Positions 26,857-35,195 of a stretch of 64,000 nt of DNA are shown piece by piece. The notes beneath the pieces are model-generated. The model made no database searches, was not told the DNA's origin, and saw only the letters and a list, made by a program, of their open reading frames with translations. The translations under genes and the position numbers were made by a program. How positions within the stretch are numbered: position 1 is the stretch's first letter; each line of letters starts with the position of its first letter. The stretch comes from Alphaproteobacteria bacterium. GTDB lineage: Bacteria; Pseudomonadota; Alphaproteobacteria; Micropepsales; Micropepsaceae. Location of the stretch: contig JAGWNK010000008.1 of the NCBI GenBank assembly GCA_028871345.1, positions 41,403 through 105,402 on the forward strand, given 5' to 3'.

Positions 26857-27570
26857 ATGCGCTCATCCGCGCGCGCCGTCGACCAGATGCGGGCCGTCAG
26901 CCTGGTTCCGGGATACGCCAAATATGCCGAAGGTTCCTGCCTCGCCCGCTTCGGCGACACCCATGTCCTGGTCACCGCTTCGCTGGAGGAGACGGCCCCC
27001 TCCTTCCTGCGTGGCTCCGGCAAAGGCTGGGTGACGGCGGAATACGGCATGCTGCCGCGCGCGACGCTGGAGCGCACGCGCCGCGAATCCGCCGCCGGCA
27101 AGCAGTCGGGGCGCACCCAGGAGATCCAGCGGCTGATCGGACGCTCCTTGCGGGCGGTGATGGACCTGTCCGCCATCGGCGAGCGCCAGATCGTCATCGA
27201 CTGCGATGTGCTGCAGGCCGACGGGGGCACGCGCACCGCCGCCATCACGGGCGGCTTCGTGGCGCTCGCCCAATGCGTCGGCTTCATGAAGAAGACCGGC
27301 ATGGTGGTGAAGCCGGCGATCAAGGATCACGTGGCGGCGGTGTCCTGCGGGATCGTGGGCGGGCAGGCGATGCTCGATCTGGAATACAGCGAGGATTCGA
27401 CGGCGCAGACCGACGCGAATTTCGTCGTCACCGGCTCCGGCGGGCTGGTCGAGATCCAGGGCACGGCGGAAGGCGCCCCCTTCAGCGAAGAAGAGCTCGG
27501 CACGCTCCTCAAGCTGGCGCGCAAAGGCGTGGGCGAGCTCGTCGTCCTGCAGAAGGCGGCGCTGGCATGA
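26857..27570 (+). CDS. rph: ribonuclease PH
   Basis: 237-aa phosphorolytic 3'-5' exoribonuclease that trims tRNA 3' ends. It has [13 protein letters not shown] at the start, [34 protein letters not shown] and [18 protein letters not shown], all hallmarks. Length is normal. It is coupled to rdgB by ATGA. No frameshift of the kind known in E. coli K-12 rph. Confidence 0.97.
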   Translation: MRSSARAVDQMRAVSLVPGYAKYAEGSCLARFGDTHVLVTASLEETAPSFLRGSGKGWVTAEYGMLPRATLERTRRESAAGKQSGRTQEIQRLIGRSLRAVMDLSAIGERQIVIDCDVLQADGGTRTAAITGGFVALAQCVGFMKKTGMVVKPAIKDHVAAVSCGIVGGQAMLDLEYSEDSTAQTDANFVVTGSGGLVEIQGTAEGAPFSEEELGTLLKLARKGVGELVVLQKAALA

Positions 27571-28160
27571 AGCTTTCGCGCGGAGCAAGCCTCGTCGTTG
27601 CCAGCCACAACCCCGGCAAGGTGCGCGAAATCGCCGATCTCCTGCGCCCGCACGGCATCGTGGTGCGCGGCGCGGCGGAGCTTGGCCTCGTGGAACCCGA
27701 AGAGACGGGCAAGACCTTCGCCGAGAATGCCGTGCTCAAGGCGCGCGTGGCCTCGCAGGCTTCCGGTCTGCCGGCGCTCGCCGACGATTCCGGATTGAGC
27801 GTCGCGGCGCTCGGCGGCGAGCCCGGCATCTATTCCGCCCGCTGGGCCGGGCCGGGCAAGGATTTCTCCATCGCCATGAAGCGGGTGGAAGAGGAATTGA
27901 ACAAGCGCGGCGCCAAGGACCGTTCCGCCAAGTTCGTCTGCGCTTTGGCGCTGGCCGGACACGGCATCGAGGTGTTCGAAGGCGAAGTGCACGGCCGGCT
28001 GGTGTTTCCGCCGCGCGGCAGCAAAGGCTTCGGCTACGATCCGATATTCGTCGCCGACGGCATGAGCAGGACCTTCGGCGAGATCGAACCGGCCGAAAAG
28101 CACGCCATCAGCCACCGTGCGCGGGCCTTCGCCAAATTCGCCAAAGCGGTGCTGGAATGA
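27567..28160 (+). CDS. rdgB: RdgB/HAM1 non-canonical purine NTP pyrophosphatase
   Basis: 197 aa. It hydrolyses dITP, XTP and ITP to keep them out of DNA and RNA. Motifs: [14 protein letters not shown] at the N-terminus, [20 protein letters not shown], and [11 protein letters not shown] with [11 protein letters not shown]. The ATG at 27567 overlaps the rph stop. The intergenic repeat at 28167-28264 follows the gene and reaches into hemW. Confidence 0.96.
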   Translation: MKLSRGASLVVASHNPGKVREIADLLRPHGIVVRGAAELGLVEPEETGKTFAENAVLKARVASQASGLPALADDSGLSVAALGGEPGIYSARWAGPGKDFSIAMKRVEEELNKRGAKDRSAKFVCALALAGHGIEVFEGEVHGRLVFPPRGSKGFGYDPIFVADGMSRTFGEIEPAEKHAISHRARAFAKFAKAVLE

Positions 28161-28166
28161 GAATCC

Positions 28167-28264
28167 TCATCCTTCGAGACGGCGCTTCGCGCCTCCTCGG
28201 AACGAGGATCCAGCCAAGCCCTCATGCTGAGGAGCACGCCGCAGGCGTGCGTCTCGAAGCATGA
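28167..28264. repeat. dispersed palindromic intergenic element whose right arm contains the hemW start codon
   Basis: The outer arms TCATCCTTCGAGACG (28167-28181) and CGTCTCGAAGCATGA (28250-28264) are inverted repeats matching at 14 of 15 positions. Inside are smaller hairpins such as CACGCC/GGCGTG near 28234-28248 and CTCA/TGAG. Elements of this type (TTCGAGAC...GTCTCGAA) are common between genes in several alphaproteobacteria (from memory). The hemW ATG at 28261-28263 lies within the right arm. Confidence 0.7.
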
Positions 28265-29403
28265 CGGCGCCATTCGGTCTCTATGTCCACTGGCCTTATT
28301 GCGAACGCAAATGCCCGTATTGCGATTTCAATTCCCATGTGCGCAGCGCGATCGACGAAAAGGCCTGGTGCGAGGCGGTCCTGCGCGAGATGGCCCATGT
28401 CGCGGTGTTGCAGGGCGCTCGTCCCAGGCTCTCGACCATCTTCTTCGGCGGCGGCACGCCGTCCCTGATGGGCGGCGCCTCGGTGGCGAAGATCATCGCG
28501 GCGGCGACCAGGCTATGGCCGGCCGCAGCCGATCTCGAGATCACGCTGGAAGCCAATCCCGCCAGCACCGATGCGGCGCGCTTTGCCGACTACGCCGCCG
28601 CCGGCGTCAACCGGCTGTCGCTGGGCGTGCAGGCGCTGAACGATGGCGATCTCAAATTCCTCGGCCGGCTGCACGACGTCGCCGAAGCCAAGGCGGCGTT
28701 GGGGCTGGCGATCAAGACGTTTGGGCGCGTGTCGCTCGATCTCATCTATGCGCGGCCCGGCCAGACGATGGCGGCGTGGCGCAATGAGTTGCGCGAGGCG
28801 CTCGCCTTTGGCACCGAGCATCTGTCGCTCTACCAGCTCACCATCGAGCCTGCGACGCCGTTCGCCGTGCTGCATCGCCAGGGCGCGCTGCACGTGCCGG
28901 GCGACGATCTCGCCGCCGCCTTGTTCGAGACCACGCAGGAAATGACCGAGGCCGCCGGCCGTCCCGCCTACGAAGTCTCGAACCATGCCCGGCCGGGCGC
29001 GGAGTCGCGCCACAATCTCATCTACTGGCGCTATGGCGATTATGCCGGCGCCGGCCCTGGCGCCCACGGGCGCCTCGCCATCGCCGGCAAGCGCATGGCC
29101 ACCGCCACCGAAAAGCTGCCCGAGCGCTGGCGCGAGCGGGTCGCCTGCGAAGGCCACGGCATCGTCGAGATGAGCGAGGTCGTCCCGGCCGACGCGGCGC
29201 GCGAGCACTTGCTGATGGCGCTGCGGCTGCGCGAAGGCCTCGACTTGGCCGAATACCGGGAGCGGTGGAACACGGCGCCCGATCCGGCCCGCATCGGCGC
29301 GCTGATGGGGCAAGGCCTTGTCGCGCTGTCCGGCGACCGCCTCGCGGCGACGCCGCGCGGCCTGCTGGTGCTCAACCGCATCATCGCCGAGCTGGCGGAG
29401 TAG
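28261..29403 (+). CDS. hemW: radical SAM heme chaperone HemW
   Basis: 380 aa. HemW binds heme and inserts it into target proteins; it was formerly misnamed a coproporphyrinogen oxidase. The [4Fe-4S] motif is Cys14-x3-Cys18-x2-Cys21 in WPYCERKCPYCDFN; HemN would have an additional Cys spacing and N-terminal part absent here. IFFGGGTPSLM and RLSLGVQALND are further radical-SAM features. The start codon lies in an intergenic palindrome. The gene meets the PBP activator tail to tail with no gap. Confidence 0.95.
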   Translation: MTAPFGLYVHWPYCERKCPYCDFNSHVRSAIDEKAWCEAVLREMAHVAVLQGARPRLSTIFFGGGTPSLMGGASVAKIIAAATRLWPAAADLEITLEANPASTDAARFADYAAAGVNRLSLGVQALNDGDLKFLGRLHDVAEAKAALGLAIKTFGRVSLDLIYARPGQTMAAWRNELREALAFGTEHLSLYQLTIEPATPFAVLHRQGALHVPGDDLAAALFETTQEMTEAAGRPAYEVSNHARPGAESRHNLIYWRYGDYAGAGPGAHGRLAIAGKRMATATEKLPERWRERVACEGHGIVEMSEVVPADAAREHLLMALRLREGLDLAEYRERWNTAPDPARIGALMGQGLVALSGDRLAATPRGLLVLNRIIAELAE

Positions 29404-30642
29404 CTACGATCCCTGGTGCTGGAAGGTCGTGGGCGCCGGGCTCACCACGGTGAAGCCCGCGGGATCGACCTGCAGCACCGCCAGGCCGCGCTCGATGGTG
29501 CCGTCGTCGCGGAAGCGGAAGATGCCGTTGACGCCTGCGAATCCGTTTGGATCGGTCAGCGCTCCGAAGGTGAAGCGGTGATACGGCTTGCCGGTCGACA
29601 ACAGTGCGATCAGCTGCACCGCGTCATAGGAGAGCGAGGCCAGCTGCGGCGGCTCGGCGCCGAAGGTCTGCTTGTATTCCGCATCGAAGGCGGCGTCCGA
29701 ACTCGGCTGCGGCGCCGCGAACCAGCCGCCCGAGAGCAGCGTCTCGCGCAGGTTGGTGTCGTCGTCCCACAGCCCGGTGCCCAGGTACTTCACCTTGGTG
29801 TTGTCGACGCCGGCATAAGCGAGCGTCGGCACGATGCCGCGCAACAGCGAACCGCCCTGCGGAATGAACAGCGCGTCTGAACCCGTCGCCGCCACCGCTT
29901 TCACCGGATCGGCCAGGGCGCCGACGCTGGGGCTGAAGTGCTCGACATCGGCAACCGTGCCGCCGCCGGCCGTCACCGCCTCGCGGAACGAGCGTTCGAC
30001 CACGGTCCCGTAGGCCGTCTGCGGAATCAGCGCGGCGAATTTCTTGTGGCCCTGGCTCTGGGCATAAGCGATGACGCGTTCCACCTCGCTCTGGGGCTGG
30101 AAGCTCAACAGGAAGACGCCGGGAGACGCGACGCTGCGGTCGGTCGAGAATGCCAGCACCGGCACGCCGCGATCCTTGGCCAGCGGCGCCACGGCCGCCA
30201 CCGATGCCGAGAAGATCGGCCCGATGATGATCTCCGCGCCCTGGTCGAGCAGCTTCTTGACCGACGCGGCGGCGCCGGCCGGCGAGCCGTCGTCGTCGGC
30301 CATCATGAGGACGATGTCGGCTTTCTTGCTGTCATAGAGCGCCAGCTCGGCCGCCTTCATCATGGCACTGGCCAGGGCGCGCACGCCGGGAGAGGAATCG
30401 TTGAAGGGCAGGACGACGCCCACGCGCACCGGCGTGGCCTTGGGCTGCTGGTTGGGCAGGGTCAAGAATTCCGGCAGGTCGGCGGCCAGCTGGTGGGGTG
30501 CGGGCGGCAATTCGCGCGTCACGGGCTTGGGCGGCGGCGGCGGGGGGGTTGAGGCACAGGCGCACAGGGCGACTATCGAAACCAGTCCCGCAATGGCACA
30601 AATCCGCTGCACGGAAAGGGCGAAATATGACGCGACACGCAT
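29404..30642 (-). CDS. penicillin-binding protein activator (LpoA/LppC-type) lipoprotein
   Basis: 412 aa. The signal peptide ends in the lipobox VALCAC, followed by a proline-rich linker (TPPPPPPKP) and a periplasmic type I binding-protein fold (VRVGVVLPFNDSSPGVRAL, IIIGPIFSASVAAVAPLAKD, VPVLAFSTDRSV). Proteins of this class next to rsmI-yraN are homologues of LpoA, which activates PBP1A from the outer membrane. Activation of a specific PBP here is inferred. The start at 30642 overlaps the divergent rsmI start by 16 bp. Confidence 0.88.
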   Translation of the reverse strand: MRVASYFALSVQRICAIAGLVSIVALCACASTPPPPPPKPVTRELPPAPHQLAADLPEFLTLPNQQPKATPVRVGVVLPFNDSSPGVRALASAMMKAAELALYDSKKADIVLMMADDDGSPAGAAASVKKLLDQGAEIIIGPIFSASVAAVAPLAKDRGVPVLAFSTDRSVASPGVFLLSFQPQSEVERVIAYAQSQGHKKFAALIPQTAYGTVVERSFREAVTAGGGTVADVEHFSPSVGALADPVKAVAATGSDALFIPQGGSLLRGIVPTLAYAGVDNTKVKYLGTGLWDDDTNLRETLLSGGWFAAPQPSSDAAFDAEYKQTFGAEPPQLASLSYDAVQLIALLSTGKPYHRFTFGALTDPNGFAGVNGIFRFRDDGTIERGLAVLQVDPAGFTVVSPAPTTFQHQGS

Positions 30643-31541
30643 GGCAAGCTCCTCGGCGGGCCGAGCCTAAGCGCTCCGACCCGCCCGGACAATCGCCCAG
30701 TGACCTGGCGCCGGGCCTTTATGTCACCGCCACCCCCATCGGCAACGCCCGCGACGTCACGCTGCGGGCCCTGGACGTGCTGGCCGGCGTCGACCTGATC
30801 GCCGCCGAGGACACCCGCGTCACCGCCAAGCTGTTGGCCATCTACGGGCTCGAGAAGCCTTTGCAGCCCTACAACGACCACAACGGCGCCGAACAGCGTC
30901 CCCGGCTGCTCAAGCGCTTGCGGGAAGGCCGGCGCATCGCCCTGGTCAGCGATGCGGGAACTCCGCTGGTCTCCGATCCGGGTTACAAGCTCGTTCGCGA
31001 ATCCGTCGCACAAGGCATTGCGGTGCACGCCATCCCCGGCGCCTGTGCGCCGCTCGCCGGCCTGACGCTGGCCGGATTGCCGACCGACAAGTTCCTGTTC
31101 GCCGGCTTCCTGCCAACGCGCGCGGGTGAGCGCAAGACGGTGCTCGAAGGGCTGAAGGCGGTTGCGGCCACGCTCGTCTTCTTCGAATCGCCGCAACGGC
31201 TGGGCGAGGCGCTCGCCGACCTGGCGGGCGTGCTGGGGCCGCGCCCCGCCGCGGTGACGCGCGAGCTGACCAAATTGCACGAAGAGATCCGCCGCGGCGA
31301 CCTCGCGGCCTTGGCGGCCGCCTATGCCGGCGAGACGCCGAAAGGCGAGATCACGCTCGTCGTGGGCCCGCCGCCCGCCGCCGAAGCCGACATGCGCAAG
31401 GTCGATGCCGCGCTCGCCAGGGCGCTCGAATTCATGCCGCTGCGCGCCGCGGTCGATCTCGTCGCCGAAATGCTCGACGCCCCGCGCCGTGACGTCTATG
31501 CCCATGCGCTGAAGAGGAAGGGGGATGCGCCGCAGTCGTGA
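30627..31541 (+). CDS. rsmI: 16S rRNA 2'-O-ribose C1402 methyltransferase RsmI
   Basis: 304 aa. It methylates the ribose of C1402 in 16S rRNA. The core starts at LYVTATPIGNARDVTLRALD, then AAEDTRVTAKLL, LVSDAGTPLVSDPGYKLV and FFESPQRL. An N-terminal tail of about 32 residues precedes the conserved core. The ATG at 30627 has AAAGGG upstream. It overlaps yraN by 17 bases. Confidence 0.94.
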   Translation: MTRHAWQAPRRAEPKRSDPPGQSPSDLAPGLYVTATPIGNARDVTLRALDVLAGVDLIAAEDTRVTAKLLAIYGLEKPLQPYNDHNGAEQRPRLLKRLREGRRIALVSDAGTPLVSDPGYKLVRESVAQGIAVHAIPGACAPLAGLTLAGLPTDKFLFAGFLPTRAGERKTVLEGLKAVAATLVFFESPQRLGEALADLAGVLGPRPAAVTRELTKLHEEIRRGDLAALAAAYAGETPKGEITLVVGPPPAAEADMRKVDAALARALEFMPLRAAVDLVAEMLDAPRRDVYAHALKRKGDAPQS

Positions 31542-31887
31542 ACAGGCCGAAAAGCGCGGACGCCGCGGCGAGATGCTGGCGGCGCTGCTGTTGCGCTGCA
31601 AAGGCTATCGCATCCTGGCGCGGCGCGTGCGCACCCATGTGGGCGAGATCGATCTCATCGCCAAGTCGCCCTCGGGCATCGTCTGCTTCATCGAAGTGAA
31701 GGCGCGCCCCGGAATGGGGCAAGCGGCCCAGTCCGTCGGTCTGCCCCAGCGGGCCCGCATCGTGCGCGCCTCGCAGGCCTGGCTCGCCGGCCGCCCGGTC
31801 AAAGGCGTGCGTTTCGACGTCATGACGGTCATGCCGGGACGGATTCCGCGCCACCTGCGCGACGCCTGGCGGGCCGACGATCTCTAG
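31525..31887 (+). CDS. YraN family protein (UPF0102, endonuclease-like fold)
   Basis: 120 aa. Restriction-endonuclease-like small fold with GEIDLIAKSPSGIVCFIEVK (the D...ExK nuclease pattern). Function is not established. It always follows rsmI in proteobacteria. The start lies within the rsmI 3' end, indicating coupling. Confidence 0.93.
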   Translation: MRRSREQAEKRGRRGEMLAALLLRCKGYRILARRVRTHVGEIDLIAKSPSGIVCFIEVKARPGMGQAAQSVGLPQRARIVRASQAWLAGRPVKGVRFDVMTVMPGRIPRHLRDAWRADDL

Positions 31888-31939
31888 GGGCTTGCCGAAC
31901 CCCGCCCGAATGCCGATGTAATGCCGTCGGAGGCCCGCC

Positions 31940-32881
31940 ATGCCCTTTACCGTCGCCATCCAGATGGATCCCATCGAGCGCATCGCCATCGATGCGGATT
32001 CGACCTTCGCGCTGGCCCTCGAAGCCCAGGCGCGCGGCCACAAGCTCTTCTATTACGGGCCGCGGGCGCTGACCTTCCGCGACGGCAAAGTGACGGCGCG
32101 CGCCCAGCCGCTGTCGGTGCGCGCCAGGAAAGGCGATCATTTCACGCTGGGCGAACCGAAGGTCTTCGATCTCGCCGCGGCCGATGTCGTCCTGATGCGC
32201 CAGGACCCGCCCTTCGACATGGCCTACATCACGACCACCCATCTGCTCGAGCGGCTGCCGGCCTCGACGCTGGTCGTCAACGATCCCAAGGAAGTGCGCA
32301 ACGCCCCCGAGAAGCTGTTCGTCACCCTGTTCCAGGACCTGATGCCGCCGACGCTGATCACTTCCGACCCCGCCGAGATCCGCGCCTTCCGCGCCGTGCA
32401 CCAGGACATCATCCTGAAGCCCCTCTACGGCAACGGCGGCGCCGGCGTCTTCCGCGTCAAGCCCGACGACGAGAATCTGGGCGCGCTACTCGAGATGTTC
32501 ACCGCCTTCTACCGCGAGCCCATCGTGGTGCAGCGCTATCTGCCCGAGGTGCGCCAGGGCGACAAGCGCATCATCCTCATCGACGGCGAGGCGGCGGGCG
32601 CCATCAACCGCGTGCCCGCCGAAGGCGAGGCGCGCTCCAACATGCATGTCGGCGGCAAGCCCGTGCCGGTGCAGCTTTCGGCGCGCGACCTGCACATCTG
32701 CCAAACCATCGGGCCCGAACTGCGCGCCCGCGGCCTGATCTTCACGGGCATCGACGTGATCGGCGATTATCTCACCGAGATCAACGTCACCTCGCCCACC
32801 GGCATCCAGGAGGTCAAGCGCTTCGGCGGCCCCGACGGTGCGGCGCTGATCTGGGACGCCATCGAACGAAGGAAGAAGTAG
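31940..32881 (+). CDS. gshB: glutathione synthetase
   Basis: 313-aa ATP-grasp enzyme joining gamma-glutamylcysteine and glycine. Signatures: [49 protein letters not shown] and [13 protein letters not shown]. Follows yraN by 52 bp in the usual rsmI-yraN-gshB order. A hairpin at 32883-32910 follows the stop codon. Confidence 0.97.
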   Translation: MPFTVAIQMDPIERIAIDADSTFALALEAQARGHKLFYYGPRALTFRDGKVTARAQPLSVRARKGDHFTLGEPKVFDLAAADVVLMRQDPPFDMAYITTTHLLERLPASTLVVNDPKEVRNAPEKLFVTLFQDLMPPTLITSDPAEIRAFRAVHQDIILKPLYGNGGAGVFRVKPDDENLGALLEMFTAFYREPIVVQRYLPEVRQGDKRIILIDGEAAGAINRVPAEGEARSNMHVGGKPVPVQLSARDLHICQTIGPELRARGLIFTGIDVIGDYLTEINVTSPTGIQEVKRFGGPDGAALIWDAIERRKK

Positions 32882-32882
32882 T

Positions 32883-32910
32883 TTTCCTTCCCCGCAAACG
32901 AGGGGGAAAT
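32883..32910. terminator. probable bidirectional terminator between gshB and olsB
   Basis: A TTCCCC/GGGGAA hairpin with an A/C-rich loop lies between T-rich and A-rich flanks, in the 31-bp gap between convergent gshB and olsB. Its sequence resembles the intergenic elements at 40283-40305 and 54319-54446. Confidence 0.55.
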
Positions 32911-32912
32911 TC

Positions 32913-33809
32913 TTACGACGCCATTCCGAAGCGGCTTCTGTAGCGCGCGTCGATCTTCGACACCGGGAAATAAATGAAGACGTCGGTGGTGGCGAACTGC
33001 CGGTCGATCACGGCGCCGTCGCCGATGCCCGCGCCGGCCCGCACATAACCCTTGAGCAGCGGCGGCAGGGCGCGCAGCGCCTCCTTGGGATCGATCGCCT
33101 CTTTGGGCATCAGGTTCATGTCGACATAGAGCGACGGGATCGCCTTGACGTGCATGTCGGCCGGCACCTGATGGAAGTGGTGCAGGTAGGAGAGCGGCAG
33201 CGCCAGCGCCCCAGGATCGGTGCCGGCGAACGAGGCGCAGCCGAACATCACGTCGACCGAGAAGCGCGCCACATAGACCATCACGCCGCGCCACAACAGC
33301 TGCATGGTGGCCGGGCGCGAGCGGTAGGCCTTGAGCACGCAGGAGCGGCCCAGTTCCAGGAGTCGCGTGCCGGCGGGCATGCCGGTCAGCATCGGAGTGA
33401 TGTCGTATTCGGAGGCGGTGTAGAAGCCGCCGGCGCGCGCCGCGTCGGCGTCGCGCATCAGCCGGTAGGTGCCCACCACCGCAGGCTGTTCGTCGTCGTC
33501 GACCACCGAGCGGTCGACCACCAGAAGGTGGTCGCAGACATCGTCGAAATGGTCGAAGTCGCGCCCCGCCTCGCGCATGGCGGGAGAAGGCACGGCCGAC
33601 ATTTCCTCGTAGAACACGCGGTAGCGCAGGCGCTGGGCGGCCTCCACCTCGGCATCGGTCTCGGCCAGGCGCACTTCCAGCGCGCCGGAAACCGCCAGCA
33701 CCGGCCAATGTTCCAGACGCCCCTCGAGGGGGCCGGGTTCGTAGATGTTGACCACGTTAAGGCGCTTTCCTGGGGCGAAGGCGGTTCCCCGCGTTCGGGC
33801 ATCGGCCAT
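32913..33809 (-). CDS. olsB: L-ornithine N(alpha)-acyltransferase OlsB
   Basis: 298 aa. GNAT-fold acyltransferase that makes lyso-ornithine lipid from ornithine and 3-hydroxyacyl-ACP. Features: AQRLRYRVFYEEMSA, DFDHFDDVCDHLLVVD, LELGRSCVLKAYRSRP and VMFGCASFAGTDP, as in rhizobial OlsB. Ornithine lipids are membrane lipids that often replace phospholipids when phosphate is low. No olsA is adjacent; a plsC-family gene lies at 59671. The ATG at 33809 lacks a ribosome site; a GTG a few codons in is also possible. Confidence 0.88.
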   Translation of the reverse strand: MADARTRGTAFAPGKRLNVVNIYEPGPLEGRLEHWPVLAVSGALEVRLAETDAEVEAAQRLRYRVFYEEMSAVPSPAMREAGRDFDHFDDVCDHLLVVDRSVVDDDEQPAVVGTYRLMRDADAARAGGFYTASEYDITPMLTGMPAGTRLLELGRSCVLKAYRSRPATMQLLWRGVMVYVARFSVDVMFGCASFAGTDPGALALPLSYLHHFHQVPADMHVKAIPSLYVDMNLMPKEAIDPKEALRALPPLLKGYVRAGAGIGDGAVIDRQFATTDVFIYFPVSKIDARYRSRFGMAS

Positions 33810-33822
33810 TGCGCAAAGAAGG

Positions 33823-33851
33823 ATTTTACAGCAAGGACCTTAATTAGACAA
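33823..33851 (-). promoter_or_regulatory. possible sigma-70 promoter of olsB
   Basis: On the minus strand, TTGTCT (33846-33851) and TAAAAT (33823-33828) are separated by 17 bp. Transcription would begin about 7 nt before the annotated ATG, so the message would be nearly leaderless or the true start lies downstream. Confidence 0.4.
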
Positions 33852-33881
33852 ACAAAGAGCGCATACGGGAGAACCGCAGCA

Positions 33882-35195
33882 TTAACCCGCTGCAATGTTC
33901 TTCGTCCGGGCCAGGATCATGAACAACACGATGGCCGGAATCCCGATCAGCCCCGCCCCCACGAAGAAGATGGCATAGGCGTTCATCAGGCCGTGGTCCG
34001 CGGCCAAGGCCTGCACGGCCAGACCCGAGAAGCCTTTCAGAATCTTCCCGGCCCATGTGTAGGTCGAACTCAGCAACGCATATTGCGTTGCGGTGTAGCC
34101 GAGATTGGTCAGGCTCGACATGTAAGTGACGAGCGTGATCCCCGCGACCGCGATGCCGAAATTATCGGCCGCCATCACCACCGCGAAGACGACGGGTCCG
34201 TGCGAATAGGGCAAGATCGCATAGGCGAATGTCCCGAGAATCTGGGCGGATCCGCCGACGAACAAGGCTCGCATGGTTCCCAGCCGCAGCGCCAGATAGC
34301 CGCCGGTCGCCACTCCCAGGAACACGGCCACCAGTCCGAAGGTGCCGCGCACCGTGCCCACCACGTCCTTGGACAGTCCGATGTCGTGATAGAGGGGATT
34401 GGCCATCGGCCCCATCACGAAGTTCGGAAGCTGGAACAGGCTGATCGCGGTCAGCATCAAAAGCGCGATGGCGCCGTGGGTCTTGAAGAAGGCGATGAAC
34501 GGTCCCGCCACCGCGTCGTAGAGGCCTCGTCCGCTCCACAACGGTGCGTCCGCCACTTTGCGTTCGATCGCCTGGTCGGCTTTGACGGGCTCGGCGGCCA
34601 TCCAACATGCGGCGACGCCGATGGCCATCAGTGCGCCATACAGCAAATAGGATTCATTCCAGCCGATGCGCGTGGCGATCAATAGGATGAGCGCCTCGCT
34701 GGCCAGCATCGCGGCACGATAACCGAAGGTGTAGGCGGAGGTGAGGAGCCCCAGCTCCTCGGTGTCCTTGGCGCTCTCGATGCGCCACGCGTCGATCACG
34801 ATGTCCTGCGTCGCCGACGCGAAGGCCACCACCAGCGCCATCGCCCCCAGGGCGACGAGGCCGTCGTGCACGCCGACGATCGCCATTCCGATCAGCCCCG
34901 CCGCAATGATCAGCTGCGCCAGCAGCATCCAGCCGCGACGCCGTCCCAGCTTGGCGACCAGCGGTGCGGCGGTGCGGTCGATCACGGGGGCCCAGACGAA
35001 TTTGAAGGAATAGGCGAGGCCCACCCAGGAGAGGAATCCGATGGCGGCCAGCGAGGTGCCTTCGTCGCGCAGCCAGTAGCCGAAAGTGTTGCCGACCAAG
35101 AGGAACGGCAGTCCCGACGAGAAGCCGAGCGCCAGCATCACGAGGATGCGCGGTTGGAGATAGTCCGAAAATGAATGCTTCGAGGGGGCACTCAT
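33882..35195 (-). CDS. AmpG-like muropeptide permease (MFS)
   Basis: 437 aa with about 12 membrane segments. It begins with LGFSSGLPFLLVGNTFGYWL, characteristic of AmpG, followed by the DRTAAPLVAKLGRRRGW loop. AmpG imports GlcNAc-anhydroMurNAc peptides for cell-wall recycling and beta-lactamase signalling. The ATG at 35195 overlaps the stop of the hybrid histidine kinase gene by four bases (ATGA), so it is translated with it. No ampR, ampC or ampD is present in the window. Confidence 0.9.
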   Translation of the reverse strand: MSAPSKHSFSDYLQPRILVMLALGFSSGLPFLLVGNTFGYWLRDEGTSLAAIGFLSWVGLAYSFKFVWAPVIDRTAAPLVAKLGRRRGWMLLAQLIIAAGLIGMAIVGVHDGLVALGAMALVVAFASATQDIVIDAWRIESAKDTEELGLLTSAYTFGYRAAMLASEALILLIATRIGWNESYLLYGALMAIGVAACWMAAEPVKADQAIERKVADAPLWSGRGLYDAVAGPFIAFFKTHGAIALLMLTAISLFQLPNFVMGPMANPLYHDIGLSKDVVGTVRGTFGLVAVFLGVATGGYLALRLGTMRALFVGGSAQILGTFAYAILPYSHGPVVFAVVMAADNFGIAVAGITLVTYMSSLTNLGYTATQYALLSSTYTWAGKILKGFSGLAVQALAADHGLMNAYAIFFVGAGLIGIPAIVLFMILARTKNIAAG

